Positions 30,913-38,399 of a stretch of 38,926 bases of DNA are shown here, piece by piece (the stretch's first letter is position 1; each line of letters opens with the position of its first letter). Under the pieces are notes generated by a model. That model had not been told where the DNA came from. It saw only the letters and a list, made by a program, of their open reading frames with translations, and searched no databases. Made by a program: the position numbers and the translations under genes. The DNA is from Patescibacteria group bacterium (lineage in GTDB: Bacteria > Patescibacteriota > Gracilibacteria > UBA1369 > UBA12470): NCBI GenBank assembly GCA_018816885.1, contig JAHIUS010000009.1:1-38926 (forward strand), in the 5' to 3' direction.

Positions 30913-31017
30913 AGTTTCGAGTGATCATTTCTGACCTAAAACTACCACTTTAACAGGTTAAATCAAGCATTCCGTATTGCACGAATTTCATTCTCCAGCA
31001 TAGAGGTTAAATCTACA

Positions 31018-31419
31018 TTAAATCCCCTCCCACTCTTTAACAGTTTTCGCGCAACCGGAAGCAACATCATATCGAACCAAGTATATTTTTCCATTACTCA
31101 TCGAAAGATACAAAACATCTCCATTCCGATAATTCATAAATTCATATTGCTCACCATTTAAAAGCATTTGGCAGCAATCATTGACATCTATATCCCATCT
31201 GCCAACATATCCCTCGGGAACATCATATTCCTCGCTCAACTCCAAAAAAATATCCCTAAAATTCTCCCATTGATCCTCCGTAAAACACGAGCAAACTCCC
31301 CTGTCATTTGCCTTATCCATGCTCGACTGCGTGCGATAAACACACCCTTGAAGCATGGCAACCGCAAGCAACAATACCCCCGCTTTCAAACCTGAATTTG
31401 AGTTTTCATTTAATTTCAT
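31018..31419 (-). CDS. Putative small lipoprotein
   Basis: GLKAGVLLLAVAMLQGCVYR lipobox-like signal. Confidence 0.65.
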   Translation of the reverse strand: MKLNENSNSGLKAGVLLLAVAMLQGCVYRTQSSMDKANDRGVCSCFTEDQWENFRDIFLELSEEYDVPEGYVGRWDIDVNDCCQMLLNGEQYEFMNYRNGDVLYLSMSNGKIYLVRYDVASGCAKTVKEWEGI

Positions 31420-31500
31420 AGGAGATCAACTTATATCAAAGTGAATGTTTCCGCAATGGTTTATGTTATGATTTCATTGCTTTATTCCTAAATATCCAAA

Positions 31501-32409
31501 ATGAAAAAAATCATCACCATCCTACTGTTGCTCTGGCCAACACTCAGCTTGGCATCATCCCTAACCGACATCGAAGACTCCCCATACGAACTTGCCGTAA
31601 AATTCTTCGAATACAGAGGGGTAATCGAAGGGTATGACGACAACACATACAAACCCGACAACACTATTAATCGAGCCGAATTCCTAAAAGTCCTAGTCGA
31701 ATCACGATTCCCGGGAGCAGCCGGCGAAGAAAATAACTGTTTTTCCGATGTCGGCAATGAATGGTTCGCAAAATACATCTGTTACGCGGAAGAAAGCGGA
31801 ATCATCAGCGGTTACCCCGACGGAAGCTTTAAACCGGAACAAAAAATCAACCTGGCCGAAGCCCTAAAAATCGTCCTGGAGACTTACGATGTCCAAATAG
31901 ACTCTGAAGCGGGAGAAAACTGGTACGATCCATATTACCTGCTCTCTTTGGAAAAAAATTGGCTTGAAGATATAGATGAATCTATTACGCACGATGTAAC
32001 ACGAGGAGAAATGGCGAAACTGGCCTTCACAACAACTATGGTCAAAGAAAACGACAATAAGCTCCTCGTGGCAGAAGCCTTGGCATCCTGCACAGAATAC
32101 GAGGACACTTTTATTCACCTCCTCACCGGCGAAGATATGACCCGAGAAATCACAAGCATCGAAGACAACCTCTGCCATTATTACGAAGAAATGCCAAACG
32201 GCGGAGAAATGAATTGTCAGTACACAGAAGAGGCCAGGGAATCAGTCGCCCAATATTACATAGATCTGGCCGAAGCAGACACCCAGTCCTTTTCAATAAG
32301 CATCACTCTCGAAGGAGCATCTTCAACCTACACAATTGATGGCATAGAAGTAGAAAACCCCCTCCAAGAAGCTACAGATAATGGAATGTGCGTTGTGAGT
32401 GGGTATTAA
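31501..32409 (+). CDS. Secreted SLH-domain protein
   Basis: Signal peptide MKKIITILLLLWPTLSLA; SLH repeats with GYDDNTYKPDNTINRAE and GYPDGSFKPEQKINLAE. Confidence 0.9.
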   Translation: MKKIITILLLLWPTLSLASSLTDIEDSPYELAVKFFEYRGVIEGYDDNTYKPDNTINRAEFLKVLVESRFPGAAGEENNCFSDVGNEWFAKYICYAEESGIISGYPDGSFKPEQKINLAEALKIVLETYDVQIDSEAGENWYDPYYLLSLEKNWLEDIDESITHDVTRGEMAKLAFTTTMVKENDNKLLVAEALASCTEYEDTFIHLLTGEDMTREITSIEDNLCHYYEEMPNGGEMNCQYTEEARESVAQYYIDLAEADTQSFSISITLEGASSTYTIDGIEVENPLQEATDNGMCVVSGY

Positions 32410-32413
32410 AACC

Positions 32414-32580
32414 GCATTCAACAAAAGGTTTGGATAATTATTGAGCAACCATAAGCCGCGCCACAGCGGGGCCTATACAAATAAGCAGTTTTGCGAAGCA
32501 AAACACAACAAGAGCTTCTAATTTTCTGCAAAGCATTTATCCCCGCCTTGGCGGGGGGAAAAGAGAAATATCATCCGGTT
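32414..32580. repeat. Nested hairpin element A: GCATTCAACAAAAGGTT repeat, GTTTTGC-GAA-GCAAAAC (32488-32504), CTTCTAATTTT..CCCCGCC-TT-GGCGGGG..AAAAGAGAA
   Basis: Direct and inverted repeats read directly. Confidence 0.75.
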
Positions 32581-32593
32581 GCGAAAATATCCC

Positions 32594-32687
32594 GCATTTA
32601 ACATAAGGTTTGTAAAACTTTTTAAGAGACCTTGTAGACGAGCCTACTTTCAGGTAGGCGAAGACTACACGGGAACGAAAAAACCTT
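32594..32687. repeat. Nested hairpin element B: GCATTTAACATAAGGTTT ... TGTAG..GCCTAC-N6-GTAGGC..CTACA ... AAACCTT
   Basis: Outer IR AAGGTTT/AAACCTT (32606-32612/32681-32687), inner stems. Confidence 0.75.
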
Positions 32688-32688
32688 C

Positions 32689-32799
32689 GCATTCAACAAA
32701 AGGTTGTGATGATTATCAAGCGAACGCTTGCCGGCTTCTAATTTTTTGCAGAGCAAAAAAGAGAAACGCCAACAGTGAGCGAGATAATTCATCACAACC
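32689..32799. repeat. Nested hairpin element C: GCATTCAACAAAAGGTT, outer IR GGTTGTGATGATTAT/ATAATTCATCACAACC, inner GGCTTCT-AATTTTTTGC-AGA-GCAAAAAA-GAGAA-ACGCC
   Basis: Inverted repeats 32702-32716/32784-32799; ends 5 nt from the tRNA 3' end. Confidence 0.85.
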
Positions 32800-32803
32800 A
32801 TCT

Positions 32804-32879
32804 TGGTGCGCCCGGCAGGAATCGAACCTGCGACCTCCAGATCCGCAATCTGGCGTTCTATCCACTGAACTACGAGCGC
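32804..32879 (-). tRNA. tRNA-Arg (anticodon GCG), CCA encoded
   Basis: Cloverleaf GCGCTCG-TA-GTTC..GAAC-G-CCAGA-TTGCGGA-TCTGG-AGGTC-GCAGG-TTCGATT-CCTGC-CGGGCGC-A-CCA. Confidence 0.96.
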
Positions 32880-32936
32880 ACGGCAGAGGGATTTTAAGCC
32901 AAAACCTTTTCAGAATCAATCAAAACTACAAAAGAC

Positions 32937-33003
32937 GTTTCGCGAAGCGAAACACCACCACTCTATAATCTTTGATTTTTGGTCTTTGATTTATTATCTA
33001 CCC
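32937..33003 (+). repeat. Hairpin GTTTCGC-GAA-GCGAAAC, ACCACC, heptads TCTATAA TCTTTGA TTTTTGG TCTTTGA TTTATTA TCTACCC into the rpe stop
   Basis: Direct reading. Confidence 0.9.
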
Positions 33004-33624
33004 CCTAAGACTCTCCACCGCCTCCTCTCTATCCTCAGCCCCAAAAATATAACTCCCCGCAACCAAAATACTGGCCCCGGCCTCTCGGCATAAAGCTCCC
33101 GTCTCTTGATTCACCCCCCCATCAACAGAGATTTCACCCTCAAAACCCTCATCCCGCAACCATTTAATTTTATCAAGAGCAGAAGGAATAAAGCTTTGAC
33201 CTCCAAAACCAGGCTCAACACTCATAATCAAGATGAGATCCAAATCCTCAAGATAAGGCTCAAGCTCTTCAATGGCAGTACCCGGTTTAACGGAAACCCC
33301 ACACTCAATCCCGGCAACCTTAATATCTTCCACAACACCTCTCAGATCCGGGCAAGCCTCAAAGTGAACGGTAATAAAATCCGCCCCCGCCTCAACAAAA
33401 TCGGAAATATATTTCTCTGGATTCTCAATCATCAGGTGAACATCCAAAGGCAATTCAGTCTTAATATCTTTCACAACAGTAGCCCCAAAAGTCAGATTCG
33501 GCACAAAATGCCCGTCCATCACATCAATATGAACCAGGTCGGCCCCGGCCGCTGCAACAGAAGCAATATCTTCATTTAGTCGCCCAAAATCAGCGGAAAG
33601 TATCGATGGTGCAATTTTTATCAT
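32998..33624 (-). CDS. rpe: Ribulose-phosphate 3-epimerase
   Basis: IAPSILSADF, HIDVMDGHFVPNLTFG, VEPGFGGQSFI, VDGGVN. Confidence 0.97.
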   Translation of the reverse strand: MIKIAPSILSADFGRLNEDIASVAAAGADLVHIDVMDGHFVPNLTFGATVVKDIKTELPLDVHLMIENPEKYISDFVEAGADFITVHFEACPDLRGVVEDIKVAGIECGVSVKPGTAIEELEPYLEDLDLILIMSVEPGFGGQSFIPSALDKIKWLRDEGFEGEISVDGGVNQETGALCREAGASILVAGSYIFGAEDREEAVESLRG

Positions 33625-33664
33625 TGTTTGAGATTTAAAATTTCATAATTACACACATATATTA

Positions 33665-33725
33665 GCATAACACCCATTGCGTTCAATTAAACTATACAAC
33701 TGTGTATAGTTTGGCATAACGCCCA
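33665..33725. promoter_or_regulatory. 10-bp inverted repeat AAACTATACA-ACTG-TGTATAGTTT (33689-33712) flanked by direct repeats GCATAACRCCCA (33665-33676, 33714-33725)
   Basis: Direct reading; upstream of rpe. Confidence 0.8.
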
Positions 33726-33804
33726 GACTGGCACAGCCAAAAAACATCTCACAGAACAAGACGAATATTTGAAGTTTTAAGATTTGAAAGTTTCGTTTAT
33801 GGTT

Positions 33805-34236
33805 TCAGGATTCAAATTTCTCAATCCTCCTCTTATGTCTCTCCTCCCCCGAAAACTCATTCTTCAAAAACTTCTCAAGCATCTTCTCCGCCAAATCTTG
33901 CGGAGTCACCCTTCCCCCGAAACAAATAATCTGAGCATCATTATGTTCCCGTGCCATTTCCGCCATAAACTCATTGGTACACATCGCCGCCCGAACCCCC
34001 GGGACCTTGTTGGCAACCATCGACATCCCAAGTCCCGTCCCGCAAACCAAAACCCCGAGCGAACCCGGATTCTCAAGAATTTTCTCAGCGACCTCCTTCG
34101 CATAATCCGGATAATCCACACTTTCTTCAGAGAAACACCCCAAATCCGTAAACTCGTAACTATTCGCAGAAAGCCAAGTCTTAAGACCCTCCTTCATCTG
34201 ATAACCGCCGTGATCGGAACCCAGGTAAATGTGCAT
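33805..34236 (-). CDS. rpiB: Ribose-5-phosphate isomerase B
   Basis: YLGSDHGGYQMKEGLKTWL, VCGTGLGMSMVANKVPGVRAA. Confidence 0.96.
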   Translation of the reverse strand: MHIYLGSDHGGYQMKEGLKTWLSANSYEFTDLGCFSEESVDYPDYAKEVAEKILENPGSLGVLVCGTGLGMSMVANKVPGVRAAMCTNEFMAEMAREHNDAQIICFGGRVTPQDLAEKMLEKFLKNEFSGEERHKRRIEKFES

Positions 34237-34376
34237 GATTATGTATTATGTAGTAAGGAGTAAGGAGTAAGGAGTAAGGAGTAAGGAGTAAGGAGTAAGG
34301 AGTAAGTATTAAGTATTATGTATGGAATCCATTATAGTCTAGAGTCTAAGGTCTAGAGTCTAGAGTCTACGATCTA
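34237..34376. repeat. 140-nt spacer of exactly 20 phased heptads, including 7 consecutive GAGTAAG and TCTA-type units
   Basis: Full phasing from the rpiB start codon to the prs stop codon. Confidence 0.97.
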
Positions 34377-35312
34377 CTATCTGTTGAATACCTCCGTCAC
34401 CGATTTCCCTTCATGAACATTTTTCACCACATTCGCAAGCATCGGCGCTACTGACAGAACCTCCAATCCCTTAATATTTGCAGAAACAGGGACCGTATCG
34501 GTCACAACAACCCCCGCAAACCCAACCTTATTGAGTCTCTCTTCCGCAGGGTCCGAGAAAATCCCGTGAGTCGCCGCAACATACACATCCAAAGCACCAT
34601 TTTCCTTCAAGGAATCATACGCCGCACACACACTTCCAGCCGTGTCGATCATATCGTCGAAGATAATACAATTTTTTCCGGAAACATCACCCACAAGAGA
34701 AGTAATCTCCGCCTTATTAAAATCAGGCCGCGTCTTGCTCATCACCGCAATCGTCGTATCCAGCTTGCGAGCCAGCCGATCAGCATCTTTCGCAGCCCCC
34801 GCATCAGGAGCCACAACAACAAGATCCTTAACCCCTTTTTCCTTAAAATAATCTGCAAAAAGCTTCCTGGCATTAAGATGATCTATCGGAAAGTCAAAAA
34901 ATCCTTGAGTCTGTTCCGAATGAATCTGAACGGTAATCACATGATCCGCTCCGGCCGAACCAATCAGCTTGGCAACCAGCTTCGCGGTAATCGGTTCCCG
35001 AGGAGAAGCCACCCGATCCTGCCTAGCATACGGATAATGCGGCATCACAACATGAACACTTCTCGCAAAACTCCTCTTCATCGCATCCAAAATCACAAAC
35101 AGCTCCATCAGATCCTCATTAACATTACTTGTACCTGTTTGAATAATAAAAACATCATCGCCCCGCACAGTTTCTTCCGGTTTCGCATAGATTTCGTTAC
35201 AAGCGAATTTCGAGATTTGCAGCCCGGAAAGCGGTATCCCGAGGTGTTCACAAATAGCTTTCGCGAGCTTCGGATGAGAGCTACCGGCGAAAATTCTTAG
35301 ATTTGATGCCAT
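34377..35312 (-). CDS. prs: Ribose-phosphate pyrophosphokinase
   Basis: FAGSSHPKLAKAI, MPHYPYARQDRVASPREPITAKLVAKL, IIFDDMIDTAGS. Confidence 0.97.
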   Translation of the reverse strand: MASNLRIFAGSSHPKLAKAICEHLGIPLSGLQISKFACNEIYAKPEETVRGDDVFIIQTGTSNVNEDLMELFVILDAMKRSFARSVHVVMPHYPYARQDRVASPREPITAKLVAKLIGSAGADHVITVQIHSEQTQGFFDFPIDHLNARKLFADYFKEKGVKDLVVVAPDAGAAKDADRLARKLDTTIAVMSKTRPDFNKAEITSLVGDVSGKNCIIFDDMIDTAGSVCAAYDSLKENGALDVYVAATHGIFSDPAEERLNKVGFAGVVVTDTVPVSANIKGLEVLSVAPMLANVVKNVHEGKSVTEVFNR

Positions 35313-35365
35313 TTTTTGAAAATTAGGTTTCTTTGAGCTTCAAATCTAACATGAAACCACTTGAG

Positions 35366-35393
35366 TTGACAAATTTATTGCATGAAGTACAAT
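35366..35393 (+). promoter_or_regulatory. Promoter TTGACA-N16-TACAAT
   Basis: -35 35366-35371, -10 35388-35393. Confidence 0.6.
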
Positions 35394-35444
35394 GCGAGCC
35401 TGGTCCCATATCCCGCAAAAAACAATAATCAACCTCAGGTCATC

Positions 35445-35609
35445 ATGAAAATCTCCGGAACAGACTACAATAAAATGGCACTTGAAGCTTTAAGAAAAGC
35501 AACAACCAACGCTAACTGCGACCAGGCCCAAAAATTATTATTAGACACCCAAGCTTACTACGAACAGCTCCTAAAAGGCCAAGCAAAACTGATGGAAGAA
35601 CAGAGATAG
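35445..35609 (+). CDS. Small protein (54 aa), function unknown; ORF-track start (35382) overlaps the promoter -10 region
   Basis: MKISGTDYNKMALEALRKATTNANCDQAQKLLLDTQAYYEQLLKGQAKLMEEQR. Confidence 0.5.
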   Translation: MKISGTDYNKMALEALRKATTNANCDQAQKLLLDTQAYYEQLLKGQAKLMEEQR

Positions 35610-35645
35610 TCGACAATCTTCAGTTTACAGTGAACAACCAAAGCC

Positions 35646-35783
35646 GTTTTTGCGATAGCAAAAACACCAATCACCAGCCGCAACAGGACAAAGTCATGAT
35701 TGCGGCCCCAACTACCAATCAAGTCGTTTCGCACAGCGAAACACCACCCACTCGGTACTGGGTACTCATTACTCCTTACTAAC
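35646..35783 (+). repeat. Hairpin GTTTTTGC-GATA-GCAAAAAC (35646-35665), hairpin 1 copy (CGCAA..CAGGACAAAGTCATG..TTGCG), hairpin GTTTCGC-ACA-GCGAAAC (35726-35742), heptads CACTCGG TACTGGG TACTCAT TACTCCT TACTAAC into the transketolase 3' end
   Basis: Direct reading. Confidence 0.93.
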
Positions 35784-36692
35784 CGCCTCATACACACCCT
35801 CCCCATCCAACCCGTACCTCTTATAAAGCTCGGCGCCTTTTCCGCTTTGCCCGAATCCATCCATTCCAATCCTTTTCAAAGGAACTCCCGCTCCAGCCTC
35901 GGCAAGAACCTCGGCAACAGCAGATCCAAGTCCACCATCAATCTGATGATCTTCAGCGGTAAATAATTTCGGAGTCTTCTGCGCAGATTCCAAAATCAAA
36001 TCCTTGTCGATCGGATCAATACTGCACATGTTGCAAACCCTCACATTAACTCCCTCGGTAGAAAGCCTTTCAGCAGCCTCAAGAGCAGAATTCACCATCG
36101 CACCGACAGCAAATATAGTCATATCATTCCCATCGCGCACAACATGCCCTTTCCCGGGCTCAAACCTATAACTTTCATCATAAATCTTCGGCACACCACT
36201 CCTCGAAAGCCGCAAATAAGTCGGCCCGAAATCCTTGCACATAAACTCAACAACGCGCTTACACTCCCAATAATCCGCCGGACAAAAAACCTTCATATTC
36301 GGAATCGACCGCATAATAGAAAGATCCTCAGTCGCCTGATGAGTCACCCCATCCTCCCCCGTCATAATCCCGCCGTGAGAACCGACAACTTTCACATTCA
36401 AATTAGGATAAGCAACACTATTTCTAATCTGTTCCCAAGCCCTTCCTGAAGCAAAAATCGCAAAAGTCGCCGCAAAAGGAATCTTTCCTTTCAAAGACAT
36501 TCCCGCAGCAACCCCAATCATATTCGCCTCCGCAATTCCCATATTGAAAAATCGATCCGAGAACTCAGCCCCGAACTTCGCAGTCTTGGTCGAGCAGGAA
36601 AGATCCGCATCCAACGCAACAATATTCTTGTATTTGGCGCCCATTTCCACGAGTGCCTCTCCAAACGCCGCCCTTGTAGCTACTTTTTCCAT
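35769..36692 (-). CDS. Transketolase, C-terminal section
   Basis: MEKVATRAAFGEALVEMGAKYKNIVALDADLSCSTKT..; MTGEDGVTHQATEDLSIMRSIPNM. ORF-track start 36794 overlaps the N-terminal subunit, so 36692 preferred. Confidence 0.94.
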   Translation of the reverse strand: MEKVATRAAFGEALVEMGAKYKNIVALDADLSCSTKTAKFGAEFSDRFFNMGIAEANMIGVAAGMSLKGKIPFAATFAIFASGRAWEQIRNSVAYPNLNVKVVGSHGGIMTGEDGVTHQATEDLSIMRSIPNMKVFCPADYWECKRVVEFMCKDFGPTYLRLSRSGVPKIYDESYRFEPGKGHVVRDGNDMTIFAVGAMVNSALEAAERLSTEGVNVRVCNMCSIDPIDKDLILESAQKTPKLFTAEDHQIDGGLGSAVAEVLAEAGAGVPLKRIGMDGFGQSGKGAELYKRYGLDGEGVYEAVSKE

Positions 36693-36696
36693 AAAA

Positions 36697-37521
36697 TTAT
36701 TTAGTTTTTTCTTGCAAAACCGGAATCGCCACAGACATCTCTTCCTGCGACAAAGCAACTCCGTGATACCCCACCTTTCCTTCCGCAAATTCAACCCCTT
36801 TTCCTTTAACGGTAGGAGCCAAAATCATCACCGGTTGACGCTGAACTTTCTGAGCTTTCTCGATAGCACGAGTAATTTCTTCAAGATCATGACCATCAAC
36901 CAGCGGAATAACTTTCCACCCGAAACTCTCAAACTTATCCGCAATGGGCTCAACATTCATAACGGATTTGCAAGTCCCATCGATTTGAAGATTATTTTTA
37001 TCAACAAAAGCAATCAAGTTATCAAGCCTATAATGCGAAGCCGACATCACAGCCTCCCAAACCTGACCTTCCTGCAATTCACCATCCCCAAGCAGAGTAA
37101 AAACCTTCCGATCCTCTCGATCCAACTTGCAAGCCAGAGCAAGCCCAACCGCAACAGAAATCCCCTGCCCGAGCGAACCCGTAGTCGCTTCAATCCCCGG
37201 GATTTTCACAACAGGATGACCCTGAAGCAAAGCTCCAACCTGACGCAAATGATCAAGTTCCGACTTATCAAAAAAACCGAGATCAGCCAAAATCGCATAA
37301 ATCGCCGGAGCCGCATGGCCTTTCGAAAGAACAAAAAAATCACGCTCATCCCAATGAGGCCTCTTTGAATCAATCTTCATAAAACCACCGTAATAAAGAG
37401 CAACCAAGAGATCCATGCAAGACATCGACCCTCCGGTATGCCCGGAATTGGCCTTATGAATCGCAGTCAAAGCATCAATCCTGAGCTGAGCGGCTTTCTT
37501 TTTGAGTTCGGAAATATCCAT
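36697..37521 (-). CDS. Transketolase, N-terminal section (TPP-binding)
   Basis: IHKANSGHTGGSMSCMDLLVALYYG, VLSKGHAAPAIYA, LLGDGELQEGQVWEA. Confidence 0.95.
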   Translation of the reverse strand: MDISELKKKAAQLRIDALTAIHKANSGHTGGSMSCMDLLVALYYGGFMKIDSKRPHWDERDFFVLSKGHAAPAIYAILADLGFFDKSELDHLRQVGALLQGHPVVKIPGIEATTGSLGQGISVAVGLALACKLDREDRKVFTLLGDGELQEGQVWEAVMSASHYRLDNLIAFVDKNNLQIDGTCKSVMNVEPIADKFESFGWKVIPLVDGHDLEEITRAIEKAQKVQRQPVMILAPTVKGKGVEFAEGKVGYHGVALSQEEMSVAIPVLQEKTK

Positions 37522-37612
37522 AGCAACGCTAATATACGATAGGAGTACGGTTAAATACCAGGGGAAAAATGAAAAATAGCTCTACCTTGGCGGGACAAAA
37601 AAACAAAAAGTC

Positions 37613-37655
37613 GTTTCCGCGACAGAGGAAACACCACTACTACAATCCTACAACC
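37613..37655 (+). repeat. Hairpin GTTTCC..GGAAAC, ACC, heptads ACTACTA CAATCCT ACAACCC into the folK 3' end
   Basis: Direct reading. Confidence 0.75.
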
Positions 37656-38119
37656 CTAGAATTATCCTCACACTCATCAAGTAATTGCGTTGCAGTCTTC
37701 GAAAGAACAGGATGAACAACATCGGGAGCAATCTCAACTAGCGGCTCAAGCACAAACCTCCTCTGATGCATCAGATAATGCGGAACCGTACAATTCAACT
37801 CATCCACAATCTCATCTCCATACAAAAGTAAATCAACATCAATAATCCTCGGGCCCCATTTAAAACTATCAATTCGCCCAAGCTGCCGCTCGATCTCCCC
37901 GCAAAGAGGAACCAAAGCCTTAGGCCCCAGATCCGTCTCCCCGGAAGCCACAATATTGAGAAAATTCGCCTGAGTCTTAACCCCCCAAGGTTCGGTGTCA
38001 TAAACTTGGCTTTTTGCAGTAACCTTAACACCGTATGACTCGAGCAATTCGAGCGCCCTATCGATATTGCGCTCCCTTTCCCCCATATTCGATCCCAGAT
38101 TGAAAAAAACGACGGCCAT
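37640..38119 (-). CDS. folK: 2-amino-4-hydroxy-6-hydroxymethyldihydropteridine pyrophosphokinase
   Basis: NLGSNMGERERNIDRAL, KWGPRIIDVDLLLYGDEIV, VPHYLMHQRRFVLEPLVEIAP. Confidence 0.95.
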   Translation of the reverse strand: MAVVFFNLGSNMGERERNIDRALELLESYGVKVTAKSQVYDTEPWGVKTQANFLNIVASGETDLGPKALVPLCGEIERQLGRIDSFKWGPRIIDVDLLLYGDEIVDELNCTVPHYLMHQRRFVLEPLVEIAPDVVHPVLSKTATQLLDECEDNSRVVGL

Positions 38120-38222
38120 TGCAAGTTTTTAGAGGTCTGAATTTTAGCATGAGTAAAGTGATTGACGCAACAGCGCGAGGCGCAGTTTTTCATCCCCGAG
38201 GACGGATTTACGGGTTAGGATT

Positions 38223-38238
38223 TTTCCGCCGGCGGAAA
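38223..38238. repeat. 16-bp perfect palindrome TTTCCGCCGGCGGAAA
   Basis: Direct reading. Confidence 0.9.
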
Positions 38239-38287
38239 TCAAAAAACCAACTACGCATACGTCAAATTCACCGTAAAAACCAAGAAT

Positions 38288-38399
38288 CCTTTGGTAATTG
38301 CTGAGCAAACATCTGCAGCGCTTCTTACTTTTCGAGCCCGTACATGCTAGGGCGAGAAAATAAGAAAGCGAAGCCGTTTGCGAGGCAATTCACCAAAGG
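38288..38399. repeat. Nested inverted-repeat element D (112 nt): CCTTTGGT..ATTGC..GCAAAC..CGCTTCTTA.TTTTC..GCCC / GGGC..GAAAA.TAAGAAAGCG..GTTTGC..GCAAT..ACCAAAGG
   Basis: At least five colinear complementary blocks; abuts the stop codon of the following gene. Confidence 0.9.

Noticed and set aside
32579-32968. 129-aa + strand ORF over the tRNA
   Set aside because: It spans the tRNA-Arg and repeat elements in antisense; the CARQESNLRPPDPQSGVLSTELRAHG segment is a typical spurious tRNA-antisense translation.
33665-33725. Integron attC site
   Set aside because: No matching R'/R'' core pair could be aligned and no integrase is present.
34253-34306. GTAAGGA repeat as an assembly artefact
   Set aside because: Cannot be excluded without reads, but its units fit the phased heptads across the whole 140-nt spacer and the same pattern elsewhere, so it was kept as real.
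36693-36794. 34-residue N-terminal extension of the transketolase C-terminal subunit
   Set aside because: It is the out-of-frame overlap with the N-terminal subunit; MEKVATRAAFGEAL is the natural start.
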